Assembly (NCBI RefSeq): GCF_003207955.1
Contig: NZ_NOXG01000001.1
Location: forward strand, 310,001-374,000
Length of the DNA: 64,000 nucleotides
Reading direction: 5' to 3'
Origin: Novacetimonas pomaceti
GTDB taxonomy: Bacteria; Pseudomonadota; Alphaproteobacteria; Acetobacterales; Acetobacteraceae
Each line of letters starts with the position of its first letter. Positions within the stretch are counted from its first letter, which is position 1. Positions 45,161-53,641 of this stretch are shown piece after piece. The notes below the pieces were generated by a model. That model was not told the origin of the DNA, made no database searches, and saw only the letters and a program-made list of their open reading frames with translations. The position numbers and the translations under genes were made by a program.

Positions 45161-45297
45161 AATCGCGCTCTTTTTTGCTCCTGCTCATGTCCTGAGTGCA
45201 GGTTGGATGAGAACGCGTACCATATTGGTCTGGTTATATTCGGTATTCAGCTACGTCTTATTCTGTTCTGTATGAAAAGGGGTGACGACCCCGGTTG

Positions 45298-45492
45298 CTA
45301 TGGGGCGCGCCTGCCATAGGGCCTGCCGGTCAGCGCATTGATGCGGACCCGCCTGTTTCGCGTCGTGGTATCGGGCACCACATGGCAGTCCAGCCCCTCC
45401 GCCCGTCGGGCCGCGGCAAAGCGGCGGGCGTGGGAAAGCTGGGCTGCCTGATACAGGACACGCTCCCCCATCATGACCTTATGCTGTTTCAT
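45298..45492 (-). CDS. Possible small basic protein
   Basis: Up to 64 residues ending in RINALTGRPYGRRAP, basic and without a signal peptide. ATG at 45492 has no clear ribosome site; ATG at 45474 (MMGERVLYQAAQL) has AAGG just before it and may be the true start. No family recognised. Composition is reasonable for a real gene, but evidence is limited to the open frame. Confidence 0.35.
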   Translation of the reverse strand: MKQHKVMMGERVLYQAAQLSHARRFAAARRAEGLDCHVVPDTTTRNRRVRINALTGRPYGRRAP

Positions 45493-45585
45493 GTCCGGAT
45501 ATCTGCCTGAATGGAAACGGGAACGGGATGATGACCATCCTGTCATGATATGGGGACGGCACGTCGATCATGCCACCCCATCCCT

Positions 45586-46842
45586 TCAGGCATGCACGGG
45601 CGTTTCCGATCTGGAAGTCTTCTGGAGATGGCACCACTGCGCCAGTTCCGCCGGGGGCAGGGGGCGCGAGAACAGATACCCCTGAATGACATCGCACTGC
45701 ATGTCCTTCAGCAGTTTGTACTGCGTCTGGGTTTCCACCCCCTCGGCCACGACGTTCATGCCCAGACTCTGCCCGATCCGCACGATGGCGCGCACGACGG
45801 AATAGATCTTGCCGGATGCCTCCTCAAAGCCCTTCATGAAGCTCTGATCGATCTTGACCTCGCTGACGGGAAGGCTGGCAAGGTTGGAAAGGCTGGAAAA
45901 GCCGGTGCCGAAATCGTCCATCGACACCCCGCAGCCCAGCGCGCGGATCGCGGTGACAATTTCGACCGTCTGTTCAAAATTCTCGATCATCGTGCTTTCG
46001 GTCAACTCGATCATCAGCCGTTCGGGCGGCATGCCGGTGTCCTTGAGGATACGCGCGATGGTGTCCGGCAGACCGCGGTCGCGGAAATGGATGGCGGACA
46101 GGTTGACCGATACGATCGGCACGTTGATGCCCTGCGCCATCCATGACGTCATCTGCTCGCACGCCGTGCGGAGCGACCATTCGCCCAGCGCCTCGATCTG
46201 TCCGGTTTCCTCGGCCAGCGGGATGAAGCGCCCCGGCGAGATGAAGCCCAGTTCCGGATCATTCCAGCGTGCCAGCGCCTCCACCCCATGCAGGCATCCG
46301 CTGTCGGTCGTGATCTGTGGCTGGTAGACGAGGCTCAGCCGGTTATCGGCAATGGCGCGACGCAGCGCGGCCGCCAGCATGATGCGGTCGTCCGCCGCGC
46401 GGTTCATTTCCGGGCTGAAGAAACGATAGCAGTTGCGTCCTGCCTCCTTGGCCTGCAGCAGGGCGGAATAGGCGTGCTTCAGGGTCGCCTTCATATCCTC
46501 GTCCGGGGTGGTGGCATCATTGACGCCGATGCCGATGCTGGCATTGGGCCGGATTTCCACCTGTTCGATCATGACAGGCTCATCCAGCCGTTGCAGCAGG
46601 CGTTCGGCCAGGATGGCTGCCTGTTCGGGCGTGTCTTCGGTCACGATCACGAATTCATCGCCATCCGTCCGGGTCGCGATGTCGTCGGGCGCCAGCGCGC
46701 CGCGCAGGCGTCGCGCCACATCCATCAGCAGCGTATCGCCCGCCGCGTGGCCCAGCGCTTCCTTGATCTTCTGGAACCGGTCCAGGTTGAGGACCATGAG
46801 CGCGCGCCGTCGGTCGGGGGCGTGGCTGCTCCAGATACTCAC
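45586..46842 (-). CDS. C-terminal fragment: GGDEF remainder and EAL phosphodiesterase domain
   Basis: 418 residues from a GTG at 46842 without a good ribosome site, so probably not an independent start. The GGDEF signature reads RTDGDEF, with Asp replacing the first Gly, which is expected to weaken or abolish cyclase activity. The EAL domain looks intact: GVEALARW, SVNLSAIHF, the Glu in MIELTEST, MDDFGTGFSSLSNLASLPV and VAEGVETQTQ. If expressed it could hydrolyse cyclic-di-GMP. The last residues (RSETPVHA) are normal for the family. Confidence 0.75.
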   Translation of the reverse strand: MSIWSSHAPDRRRALMVLNLDRFQKIKEALGHAAGDTLLMDVARRLRGALAPDDIATRTDGDEFVIVTEDTPEQAAILAERLLQRLDEPVMIEQVEIRPNASIGIGVNDATTPDEDMKATLKHAYSALLQAKEAGRNCYRFFSPEMNRAADDRIMLAAALRRAIADNRLSLVYQPQITTDSGCLHGVEALARWNDPELGFISPGRFIPLAEETGQIEALGEWSLRTACEQMTSWMAQGINVPIVSVNLSAIHFRDRGLPDTIARILKDTGMPPERLMIELTESTMIENFEQTVEIVTAIRALGCGVSMDDFGTGFSSLSNLASLPVSEVKIDQSFMKGFEEASGKIYSVVRAIVRIGQSLGMNVVAEGVETQTQYKLLKDMQCDVIQGYLFSRPLPPAELAQWCHLQKTSRSETPVHA

Positions 46843-48133
46843 GCAGCCATGTGCGGTTGGGCAGGCCGGTCAGGTCGTCGTAATGCGCCAGATGGTCGAT
46901 GGACCGACGCGCCTGTTCCTGAATGATGGCCAGCATGCACAGATGCACGCAGGCCCCGACGACGCGGCGGCACCATGTGCTGGGATAGCCCGGTTCGCGT
47001 GAAAAGAGGGTGAAGGCCCCCGCCACCCGGCCATCACGCAGGACGATGGGACGCGCCCAGCAGGCCCGCAGTCCATATTCCAGCGGAACCGCGCCCAGCC
47101 CCTGCCACAGGGGGGATTTCGCGATGTCTGGCACGATGACTTCCTCGCGCCGGTAAATCGCGGTCCCGCATGATCCGGCGGCGGGGCCGATCCGTGCTCC
47201 GTCATACTCTTCCACCACTGCCCGGGGGAGGGACGCCCGACCCAGGGGGTGCATGATCTGCGCATCTTCCGTCATCATGACCAGAGCCTGCACATCCGGG
47301 ACGATGCGTTCGATCCTGCGGCAGATGAAATCCATGATTTCACGCAGCGACAGGCCACTCGCCAGCGCCTCGACCACGTCCTGCTGGAGATAGCGCAGGT
47401 CGCGGTCGCGGCTGACATCGCTGAGGATGATGACAACCTGTTCCAGGCAGCCATGTTCGTCATGAACCGGCGTCACCGCCGCGCGCAGCCATATGTTGTC
47501 GCCATCGCGGCGACGCGCCTGGATGTCGAGTTCGAAGCTGCGGCCTTCGGCGACCTGCTCGCGGAACTGCTGCAGCGTGCGGATGTCGCGTCCGTGGCCG
47601 GAAAACAGGATGGAAAAATCGTTGCCCGCGACTTCATCTTCCGAATAGCCCGACAGGATGCCGAAAGCCGGATTGACATGGGTGATCCGGCTTTCGGCAT
47701 CCAGGACGACAATGCCACGGTCGGTTTCATGCACGATCGTGGCGCAGATTTCGCTGTTCAGGACCTGTCCTTCCGCCGGGGAGACGTCGCGCAGGGTCAC
47801 GACATGCATCCGGCGGCCGCCAGCGGTCAGGGAGGAAACCTCCAGCTCCGCGCTGAAACGTGTTCCGTCGCGTCGCGTGACCTCCAGCCGGTGCAGTCCC
47901 ATCCGCAACGCAGAGGTTGCATTTTCCCCTGATCCTGGAAGGGGACAATGGATTTCGGGGGGCAGGACGGTCCTGCTGTGTTGTCCCACAACGGTATCGC
48001 GTTCATGTCCGGACATGCGTTCGGCAACATCATTGAAAACAAGGATGGCGTTATCCTCGTCGACGATGACGACACCAACATTCGCGGTTTCCTGCGGTAA
48101 CTTCCGTAACCGATGCGGAGCAGTGGCGGACAT
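46655..48133 (-). CDS. N-terminal fragment: PAS-PAS-GAF sensor plus start of GGDEF
   Basis: Starting at ATG 48133 (AAGGGA upstream), ~492 residues. PAS 1 begins near ETANVGVVIVDEDNAILVFND, PAS 2 near ETDRGIVVLDAESRITHVNPAFG, and a GAF-like region spans ~270-420 (SCGTAIYRREEVIVPDIAKSP). GGDEF opens with DDLTGLPNRTWLREYLE and then leaves the frame after YLEQPRPRP. The frame is open to 48259, but ATG 48133 fits the domain start. In acetic acid bacteria such PAS sensors bind haem or flavin and tune cellulose synthesis through cyclic-di-GMP; the cofactor here cannot be told. Confidence 0.7.
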   Translation of the reverse strand: MSATAPHRLRKLPQETANVGVVIVDEDNAILVFNDVAERMSGHERDTVVGQHSRTVLPPEIHCPLPGSGENATSALRMGLHRLEVTRRDGTRFSAELEVSSLTAGGRRMHVVTLRDVSPAEGQVLNSEICATIVHETDRGIVVLDAESRITHVNPAFGILSGYSEDEVAGNDFSILFSGHGRDIRTLQQFREQVAEGRSFELDIQARRRDGDNIWLRAAVTPVHDEHGCLEQVVIILSDVSRDRDLRYLQQDVVEALASGLSLREIMDFICRRIERIVPDVQALVMMTEDAQIMHPLGRASLPRAVVEEYDGARIGPAAGSCGTAIYRREEVIVPDIAKSPLWQGLGAVPLEYGLRACWARPIVLRDGRVAGAFTLFSREPGYPSTWCRRVVGACVHLCMLAIIQEQARRSIDHLAHYDDLTGLPNRTWLREYLEQPRPRPTARAHGPQPGPVPEDQGSAGPRGGRYAADGCGATPARRAGARRHRDPDGWR

Positions 48134-48670
48134 CTCGACTATTCCCTTGTCCCAAGTGGCGGGGCATGCATGCCGCTGACGCCCGGCCTCGGAGTTGCGT
48201 TCCGGTTCAGGAAAATAAAGGGCGTCCGGTCTGGGCAGGTTCGATAAATTCACTATCACATAAGCGTTTTTTCGATCTGGCCCGTGCAGGATAAAGCCCT
48301 GATATTCCGTTCGTAAGTTTTGTTATGAATATGGCGTTAATATGTCAAACATGGCTGCATGATGAAAAACGTTTCATAATCACCCTCACGGATGCCATCC
48401 ATCCTGCCCGGGCGGGAACATGTGGCCACGATGGGCGGCGCCCGGCAATGGTCGCCGCCAGTGATCGGGTGTCGGGCAATGTCCGGCCCGCCTGTTCAAC
48501 GTTTTGTCATGACAGGAGTTGCAGGACCATGATTTCCATTCTTTCCCGGCCGCGCGGCCCTGTTTTGCCAGAGCCATATGCCGGCGCCATATGCCAGCGT
48601 CATCCGCCCGGACAGATGACGCCGGGCGGATGACGCAGGTTTGGGCGGGGATCGCGGGGCGTTCGTGGTA
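48134..48670. other. Gap between the GH92 gene and the cyclic-di-GMP gene
   Basis: 537 bp without a convincing gene. The part near 48240-48390 is AT-rich and probably holds the promoter of the minus-strand cyclic-di-GMP gene. The rest contains the hairpin at 48597-48636. Short open frames on the plus strand lack ribosome sites and recognisable composition. Confidence 0.5.
48597..48636 (-). terminator. Perfect 14-bp hairpin downstream of the GH92 gene
   Basis: GCGTCATCCGCCCG (48597-48610) pairs exactly with CGGGCGGATGACGC (48623-48636) around a 12-base loop, 35 bases beyond the minus-strand GH92 stop. No T run follows, so termination is likely inefficient or the element protects the transcript. 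Confidence 0.5.
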
Positions 48671-51600
48671 TCAGGGCAGGGTCTGAGGCAGGCCTTCTGC
48701 CAGCCATTCGATTTCCGCCAGACGCGTCCGGCCCTTTTCCGGGACAAGCCGGTAGGCGCGATAGTTGCCGGGACGGGTAATGGCGAAAACGCGCGTCTGC
48801 TGCCGCCATGCAAAGGATTCCCCGCCCCGGCGGTCCACAACGTCCCAATGCGTGCCATCAGCCGATCCCTCGACACGCCACGCGGCGGGATCCGCCTTCG
48901 CGACCTTGGCGGAGGTCAGGGTATAGAGCATGACCCGATGCGGTTCCGGCAGGCGCGTCGTGATTCCCTGCGCCGGGATCATGGCGTCAGTGTCGGAATC
49001 ATTGTCGGACAGGGCGGCCGGGGCGGTCCCATTGTCCACGCCCGGCATGTCGGTCGCATCGCGCAGGGGGGCGGGAGCCGTGCCCTCATAAGGCGTGAGG
49101 GAAGGGGGCGCGGCCGAAACCGCCGTTCCCCATCGCGACGGACGTGGACCCATGGTGAATTCCAGCACACCACCCGCCATGATGTCGGCATGGCTGATCC
49201 ATGTCCGGTCGATGGGATGGCCATTAAGGCGGACAGACTGGATATAACGGTTCTGATCGCTGACGCCGGGGGCAAGGATGGTCAGGCTGCGGCCGCCCCC
49301 CAGCGCGAGGACCATGCGGGAGAAATGCGGCGCGCCGATGGCGTAGGTTGCCGTTCCCATCTGCAGGGGATAGAACCCGGCGGCGCTGAACAGCCACCAT
49401 GCCGACATCTCGCCATTGTCTTCATCGCCGGGATAGCCCTGGCCGATTTCCGTTCCTTCATAAAGCCGGTCCATGGCCTCGCGCAGGTGATCCTGCGCCT
49501 TCCACGGCTGGCCGGCGACGTCGTACATGTAAAGGATATGGTGCGCGGGCTGGTTGCCATGGCCATACTGGCCCATGCGCACGTCATGCAGTTCGCGCAT
49601 TTCGTGAATCACGCCGCCATACGCGCCGACATGATATGCCCCGGGCGTTCTGAACAGTTCATCCAGCTTGCGCGCCAGTCCCGCCCGCCCGCCGTACAGC
49701 GCCGCGAGGCCCGCCCCGTCATGCACGGGATCGAACGCCATGTTCCATGCATTCGTCTCGGTATAATCGCCGCCCCATGCGATGGGATCGAAATGGGCGG
49801 CATCCGTGCGCCAGTGTCCATCGGGATTGCGTCCCACGAAGAAACCGGTATCGCGGTCAAACAGGTTCAGGTAATTGCGTGACCTGTTCAGGAAATAACG
49901 CGCATCCGTCGCATATTGCGCGCCGTGCGTATCGCCCCGGGGGGACTGGTCCGCCATGGCCCGGGCCAGCGCCCCGATGCCGAAATCGTTCAGGTTGGCC
50001 GCCGATGACCATGACAGGCCCTCTTCCGTCGCGGTATCGGTATAGCCGCGAAAAATCGTGCGCCCCAGCGCCTTGCGTCCCACGCCCGCCTGATCGGGGA
50101 CAACCGTTCCGTCCTTCAGGGCGGCCTGATAAAAGGCATGCACGTCGAAATTCCGCACGCCCTTCAGCCACGCATCGGCAAAGGCGATATCGGCGCTGGT
50201 GCCCGTCATCAGATCGGCATAGCCGGGCGAACTCCATCGCGCGATCCAGCCCGCTTCCCGATATTGCTGGACAAACCCGTCGATCATGCGTCCCGCGTCA
50301 TCGGGCGTCAGCAGGACATAGGCAGGCCACGCGGCCCGGTACGTGTCCCAGAAACCATTATTGACATAGGGCTGTCCCGCATGGACCGGAGCACCGGTCC
50401 TGCGGGGGCCATCGGCATGGCGGCGGGGGGAAAACGGGCTGGCATAGCGGTAATCCGGTCGCGCGGCCGTGCCCACATTTTCCGCCAGTTCGTTCGGATA
50501 CAGGAACAGCCTGTAAAGATTGCCATAAAGGACGGCGCGATCATGAACCGGCGCATCGGGAAGGGAAACACGGCGCAGCAGGTCGTCCCACGTCACGCGC
50601 GCGCGTTCGTGCACGCTTTCGAACGTATCGGCGTCCGACAGTTCCAGCCGCATGTTGCGCCGCGCCTGTTCCGCGCTGATGAGCGATGTCGCGATCCGCA
50701 GGTTGACCCGCCGGTCGGTCCCGGTGTCAAAGCGCATCCATGCGGCGACATGGTCGCGGCCCTGCCCCTTTATCCGGCCCGAGGCGATGACCGGCCGGTC
50801 GAATTCGACATGGATGTACATGCGTGTTGCCCCGGTGGACAGGTCGCTTGCCACATCCGAGTACGCGTCCAGCGACCGCCGGTCGGGATGCAGTCTGATC
50901 CCGCCCTGATCCTTCAGGTTGTCGAACACCAGTTGCCCGCGCGTCGCGGGAAAGGTGAAACGCATCATCGCGGCATGGCTGGTGGGCGTCATTTCGCCCG
51001 TGATGCCGTGATCCAGATTTACCCTGTACCAGTAAGGGCGCGCGACTTCATCCTCATGGACAAACCCAAGGGCGCGTTTTTCCCGGTCCAGCACGACAGC
51101 GCCAGCCAGCGCGGGCATGATCTGGAAGGTCTGGCGGTCGCCCATCCACGGACTGGGTTCGTGGCTGAGGGAAAAGGCCTCGATCCGGGGGCGGTTATCC
51201 GGCCCGTTGCGTTCCTGGTACTGATACAGCCATTTGGATCCGGCATTGGTGACCGGCGTCCAGAAATTGAAACCGTGCGGCATCGCCACGGCGGGAAAGT
51301 TGTTGCCACGGGAAAAATGGCCATTGGCGTTTGTGCCGCGCCGCGTATCCACCAGATCCGCCGGGTCCGCGGCAGCATTGTCCCCCGATGCCGCGTCGAT
51401 GCGGATATCATCCACATAGCCATGGCACGGCGCCGTTCCGGCCTGCGGCGCGGTACGCAGGACGATGGCCGTCACGGTCCTGCCTGCGGCCAGTCGTCCG
51501 ATATCAACGAAAACCCGGTTCCACTGGTTCGGATACAGCGCGTTTCCCTTCCCCTGCGCCAGCGGCGAAAGGGAGATCCCCTGCCAGTCGCGGGCCCCAC

Positions 51601-52024
51601 GCCCGGACAGGGTGGTGCCATCGGCAAAAACCAGATCCAGCGAGACAAAGGTCGCCGGATCCGTCAGCGACGCCGGATCGGCCACGGGAAACACCATGTA
51701 AGACAGCCGTGCGTCCGCGCCGATCGGCAGATGCACCGGGCGCAGGATGACGGAGCGCGTCCGTCCGTCCGGATGTTCGACGTCATAGCGCAGGGCATGC
51801 AGGCCGGTAAAACCACTGCCGGCATGCGCGGTCAGGGCTTCCGCGCGGTCGGGGCCATTCGTGATCGTCGTGTCCAGTCCCGCCACATGGCGCGCGGGCA
51901 GGGCCGTACCGGTATCGAACAGTTCAGTGAAATCGCCGGGGCCTGCCATGGCGGAACATACGGGCAGGGAAATCAGGGCTGCGGCCATCAGGACGCGGGT
52001 CGGAACCAGTCGGGGGGAAGGCAT
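48671..52024 (-). CDS. Secreted GH92-family glycoside hydrolase (alpha-mannosidase type)
   Basis: 1117 residues. The start at ATG 52024 has AGGA upstream and gives a signal peptide (RVLMAAALISLPVCSAMA). After an N-terminal beta-sandwich, the GH92 signature DTRRGTNANGHFSRGNNFPA then MPHGFNFWTPVT lies near 235-265, with SLSHEPSPWMGD after it. The catalytic (alpha/alpha) barrel shows NNGFWDTYRAAWPAY and GYPGDEDNGEMSAWWLFSA, with the acidic pair. A discoidin-like module (ADPAAWRVEGSADGTHWDV) ends the protein. GH92 enzymes are mostly exo-acting alpha-mannosidases; the exact linkage is unknown. No polysaccharide-utilisation genes are near, which is unusual for this size of enzyme. Confidence 0.88.
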   Translation of the reverse strand: MPSPRLVPTRVLMAAALISLPVCSAMAGPGDFTELFDTGTALPARHVAGLDTTITNGPDRAEALTAHAGSGFTGLHALRYDVEHPDGRTRSVILRPVHLPIGADARLSYMVFPVADPASLTDPATFVSLDLVFADGTTLSGRGARDWQGISLSPLAQGKGNALYPNQWNRVFVDIGRLAAGRTVTAIVLRTAPQAGTAPCHGYVDDIRIDAASGDNAAADPADLVDTRRGTNANGHFSRGNNFPAVAMPHGFNFWTPVTNAGSKWLYQYQERNGPDNRPRIEAFSLSHEPSPWMGDRQTFQIMPALAGAVVLDREKRALGFVHEDEVARPYWYRVNLDHGITGEMTPTSHAAMMRFTFPATRGQLVFDNLKDQGGIRLHPDRRSLDAYSDVASDLSTGATRMYIHVEFDRPVIASGRIKGQGRDHVAAWMRFDTGTDRRVNLRIATSLISAEQARRNMRLELSDADTFESVHERARVTWDDLLRRVSLPDAPVHDRAVLYGNLYRLFLYPNELAENVGTAARPDYRYASPFSPRRHADGPRRTGAPVHAGQPYVNNGFWDTYRAAWPAYVLLTPDDAGRMIDGFVQQYREAGWIARWSSPGYADLMTGTSADIAFADAWLKGVRNFDVHAFYQAALKDGTVVPDQAGVGRKALGRTIFRGYTDTATEEGLSWSSAANLNDFGIGALARAMADQSPRGDTHGAQYATDARYFLNRSRNYLNLFDRDTGFFVGRNPDGHWRTDAAHFDPIAWGGDYTETNAWNMAFDPVHDGAGLAALYGGRAGLARKLDELFRTPGAYHVGAYGGVIHEMRELHDVRMGQYGHGNQPAHHILYMYDVAGQPWKAQDHLREAMDRLYEGTEIGQGYPGDEDNGEMSAWWLFSAAGFYPLQMGTATYAIGAPHFSRMVLALGGGRSLTILAPGVSDQNRYIQSVRLNGHPIDRTWISHADIMAGGVLEFTMGPRPSRWGTAVSAAPPSLTPYEGTAPAPLRDATDMPGVDNGTAPAALSDNDSDTDAMIPAQGITTRLPEPHRVMLYTLTSAKVAKADPAAWRVEGSADGTHWDVVDRRGGESFAWRQQTRVFAITRPGNYRAYRLVPEKGRTRLAEIEWLAEGLPQTLP

Positions 52025-52138
52025 CAGGTGTTCCTGCTTCTCGATCACACATGGCGAACATGGTCGAACCGGAGGGGTAACGTGGCTTTCGGCCACTTCG
52101 TCTGAAGGCCCATGTTACGCGCCCTTCGAAACAATGGC

Positions 52139-52181
52139 AAAAATGGACCGTCGGATACTGAAAACTGCAGTATCCGGACGG
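52139..52181 (-). terminator. Intrinsic terminator of the second NepR-like gene
   Basis: On the minus strand, CCGTCCGGATACTG and CAGTATCCGACGG (plus 52148-52181) pair over 13 bp with one bulge, followed after a few bases by TTTTT (plus A run at 52139-52143). It lies 131 bases past the minus-strand stop at 52312 and before the GH92 start. Confidence 0.6.
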
Positions 52182-52311
52182 ATCGTTCAAGGAACGTTCC
52201 GGTATTTACCAGGCCTGGAAACTTTAATTTAGTGTAATGTTCGCCATGAAAGGCCGCAACGCCACGTGGCCTGCAGGAACAGGGCCATGGCGCGGAAGCG
52301 CGGCCCGTTTA

Positions 52312-52593
52312 TTACCCGGCATTTATCGTGATTTTCTGATCCCCGGAACCCGGCGCGATGGTCGCATCCTCCCTCGCGGGTTCCTGCGTGGGTGTAGCGT
52401 TCCGGGCCGGGGCCATCCCATTCCCATTTGTTGCAACATCGGAAAAAAGGATATCGAGAAGTTCCGCCGGGACCGGTTCTGCCACGACGTCCGCAAACTT
52501 CTGGCGCAGCGATGTCCTGACCCACAGGGCAAAAGGGATATTGTTGCCCGCGGGAAAGGGGATACCGTCTGGAATGGCTTTTTTATCGGACAT
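52312..52593 (-). CDS. NepR-like anti-sigma factor candidate (copy 2)
   Basis: 93 residues. LWVRTSLRQKFADVVAEPVP followed by AELLDILFSD (~23-52) matches the NepR core well: LR..F..VV.EPVP..LL..L. It aligns with copy 1 at 44909-45160 at the Trp-Val pair, the Leu/Arg positions, E-P-x-P and the closing L..LxSD, so the two are probably paralogues. The tail is disordered-looking (Pro/Ala/Thr). No phyR or ecfG is near. It precedes the GH92 gene on the same strand, with an intrinsic terminator between. NepR role inferred from the motif. Confidence 0.65.
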   Translation of the reverse strand: MSDKKAIPDGIPFPAGNNIPFALWVRTSLRQKFADVVAEPVPAELLDILFSDVATNGNGMAPARNATPTQEPAREDATIAPGSGDQKITINAG

Positions 52594-53402
52594 GACCCTG
52601 ACTTATCGTTCCTGTCGCGCTGGGTAGATAACGCTGCATGGCACTGAGAGGTTACATGTTCACAAAGCATACCTGACAGGCGCGGTCCTGAATGGTCATG
52701 CAGGAATGAAAAGCCTGTCGAAACGGTCTCGGTCCGCTTTGTTTTCAAAGGATTTCAGGAATCCCTCGACATCATTGTTCATCAGCTTCGGCAGGCGCGC
52801 GCGGAGGGGCTTTTCAGGCCGGTCCCATCACGCCACCGCCAGCAGCCGACCCCCATTTCTTTATTTCTGTTCTTTATTTCTGTCGCCATGGTGCGGCTGG
52901 TGAGCAGTGGAAAGGAAGCTTCCTCCCCAGACACGCGTTTTTTGAGATTTCTTCTTTTTCTGTCCGTGCGACTTCGGGGTGTCTGTCATTCCATAACTTT
53001 CCATCAATCGGCAGGGTGAATCAGGAAGGCGTGTGGGGATGAATCACATATGGCGCACAGGCATGGCAGTTCGCGGTCCGTTTCGGAATCAGCGTGGGAA
53101 TGGGCCTGTCCCTGCCGGTCCGCAGGGAACCTATCATACGATTTTTACACTTTGTATGCCAACGGAACAGGCATGTGTGCGCACGGATATCGGGAATGTG
53201 TCGGGAAACGCCGATCGCGCTGTCCTGTCCGGTTTCAGCGGCTACCGATCCGCATGCGGGAGCGGGCAGGGGCGGCGCCATGGCGGAAGGAAGACAGGCA
53301 AGCACATCCCGCCTGAACATCGCCGCAGGCAACAGGGACGGCTCTGGAGACGGATTTGGGGAATCCTGTTGCCGCAGCTGTATCACTAATTTTAAGGAAA
53401 TG
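52594..53402. other. Long intergenic stretch before tRNA-Asn
   Basis: About 800 bp with no clearly real gene. On the minus strand, ATG at 52989 opens a 42-codon Lys-rich frame (TDTPKSHGQKKKKSQKTR and on) that stops at 52861, next to a 13-bp tandem duplication. Further down the same strand another frame reads RARLPKLMNNDVEGFLKS then FENKADRDRFDRLFIPA (ending ~52697), with protein-like composition but no start of its own. These could be parts of one small broken gene or unrelated. The remainder (53010-53400) shows nothing I can support. Confidence 0.4.
52858..52883 (+). repeat. 13-bp tandem duplication
   Basis: TCTTTATTTCTGT occurs twice in perfect tandem (52858-52870 and 52871-52883). Because 13 is not a multiple of three, it shifts any frame that crosses it, including the small minus-strand frame described for this stretch. 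Confidence 0.85.
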
Positions 53403-53478
53403 TGGCTCCCGAAGTAGGACTCGAACCTACGACCCAGCGATTAACAGTCGCTTGCTCTACCAACTGAGCTATTCGGGA
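53403..53478 (-). tRNA. tRNA-Asn (anticodon GUU)
   Basis: A 76-base minus-strand cloverleaf: acceptor TCCCGAA/TTCGGGA, D-arm AGCTCAGTTGGTAGAGC, T-arm TAGGTTCGAGTCCTA, and encoded CCA. The anticodon GTT corresponds to plus-strand AAC at 53443-53445. Confidence 0.96.
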
Positions 53479-53641
53479 ACAGCGTGAGCAGCTTATAGCC
53501 ACAGTGACCGGGGATCGTAAACCCCCTTTCTCGACTTTTTTTACCGGATGCCCAAAATCGGCGTCCTGTGTCATAACGTCCTGTAGATGTGGCATTAAAT
53601 CATGACGGAGGAGCGGATCATATGGGCGTGCCAGTGCTGTC

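Larger units (their letters stand above)
45586..48133 (-). pseudogene. Frameshifted PAS-PAS-GAF-GGDEF-EAL cyclic-di-GMP protein (whole locus)
   Basis: Two minus-strand frames, 46655-48133 and 45586-46842, together make one protein of ~848 residues with the DosP/AxPDEA1-type order: two PAS domains, a GAF-like region, GGDEF and EAL. Dropping one base of the C5 run (plus-strand GGGGG at 46816-46820) joins YLEQPRP to DRRRALMVLNLDRF without loss. This may be a true pseudogene, a slippage-tolerant gene, or a sequencing error in a homopolymer. The two halves are annotated separately below. Confidence 0.8.

Noticed and set aside
48325..48633. 102-codon plus-strand frame in the gap before the GH92 gene
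   Set aside because: No ribosome site, runs through a perfect hairpin, and has no protein-like pattern.
50138..52105. 655-codon plus-strand frame
   Set aside because: Antisense to the GH92 gene, which has a signal peptide and conserved catalytic blocks.
52706..52903. 65-codon plus-strand frame
   Set aside because: Ser/Arg/Phe-rich product without family match; the opposite strand looks more protein-like there.
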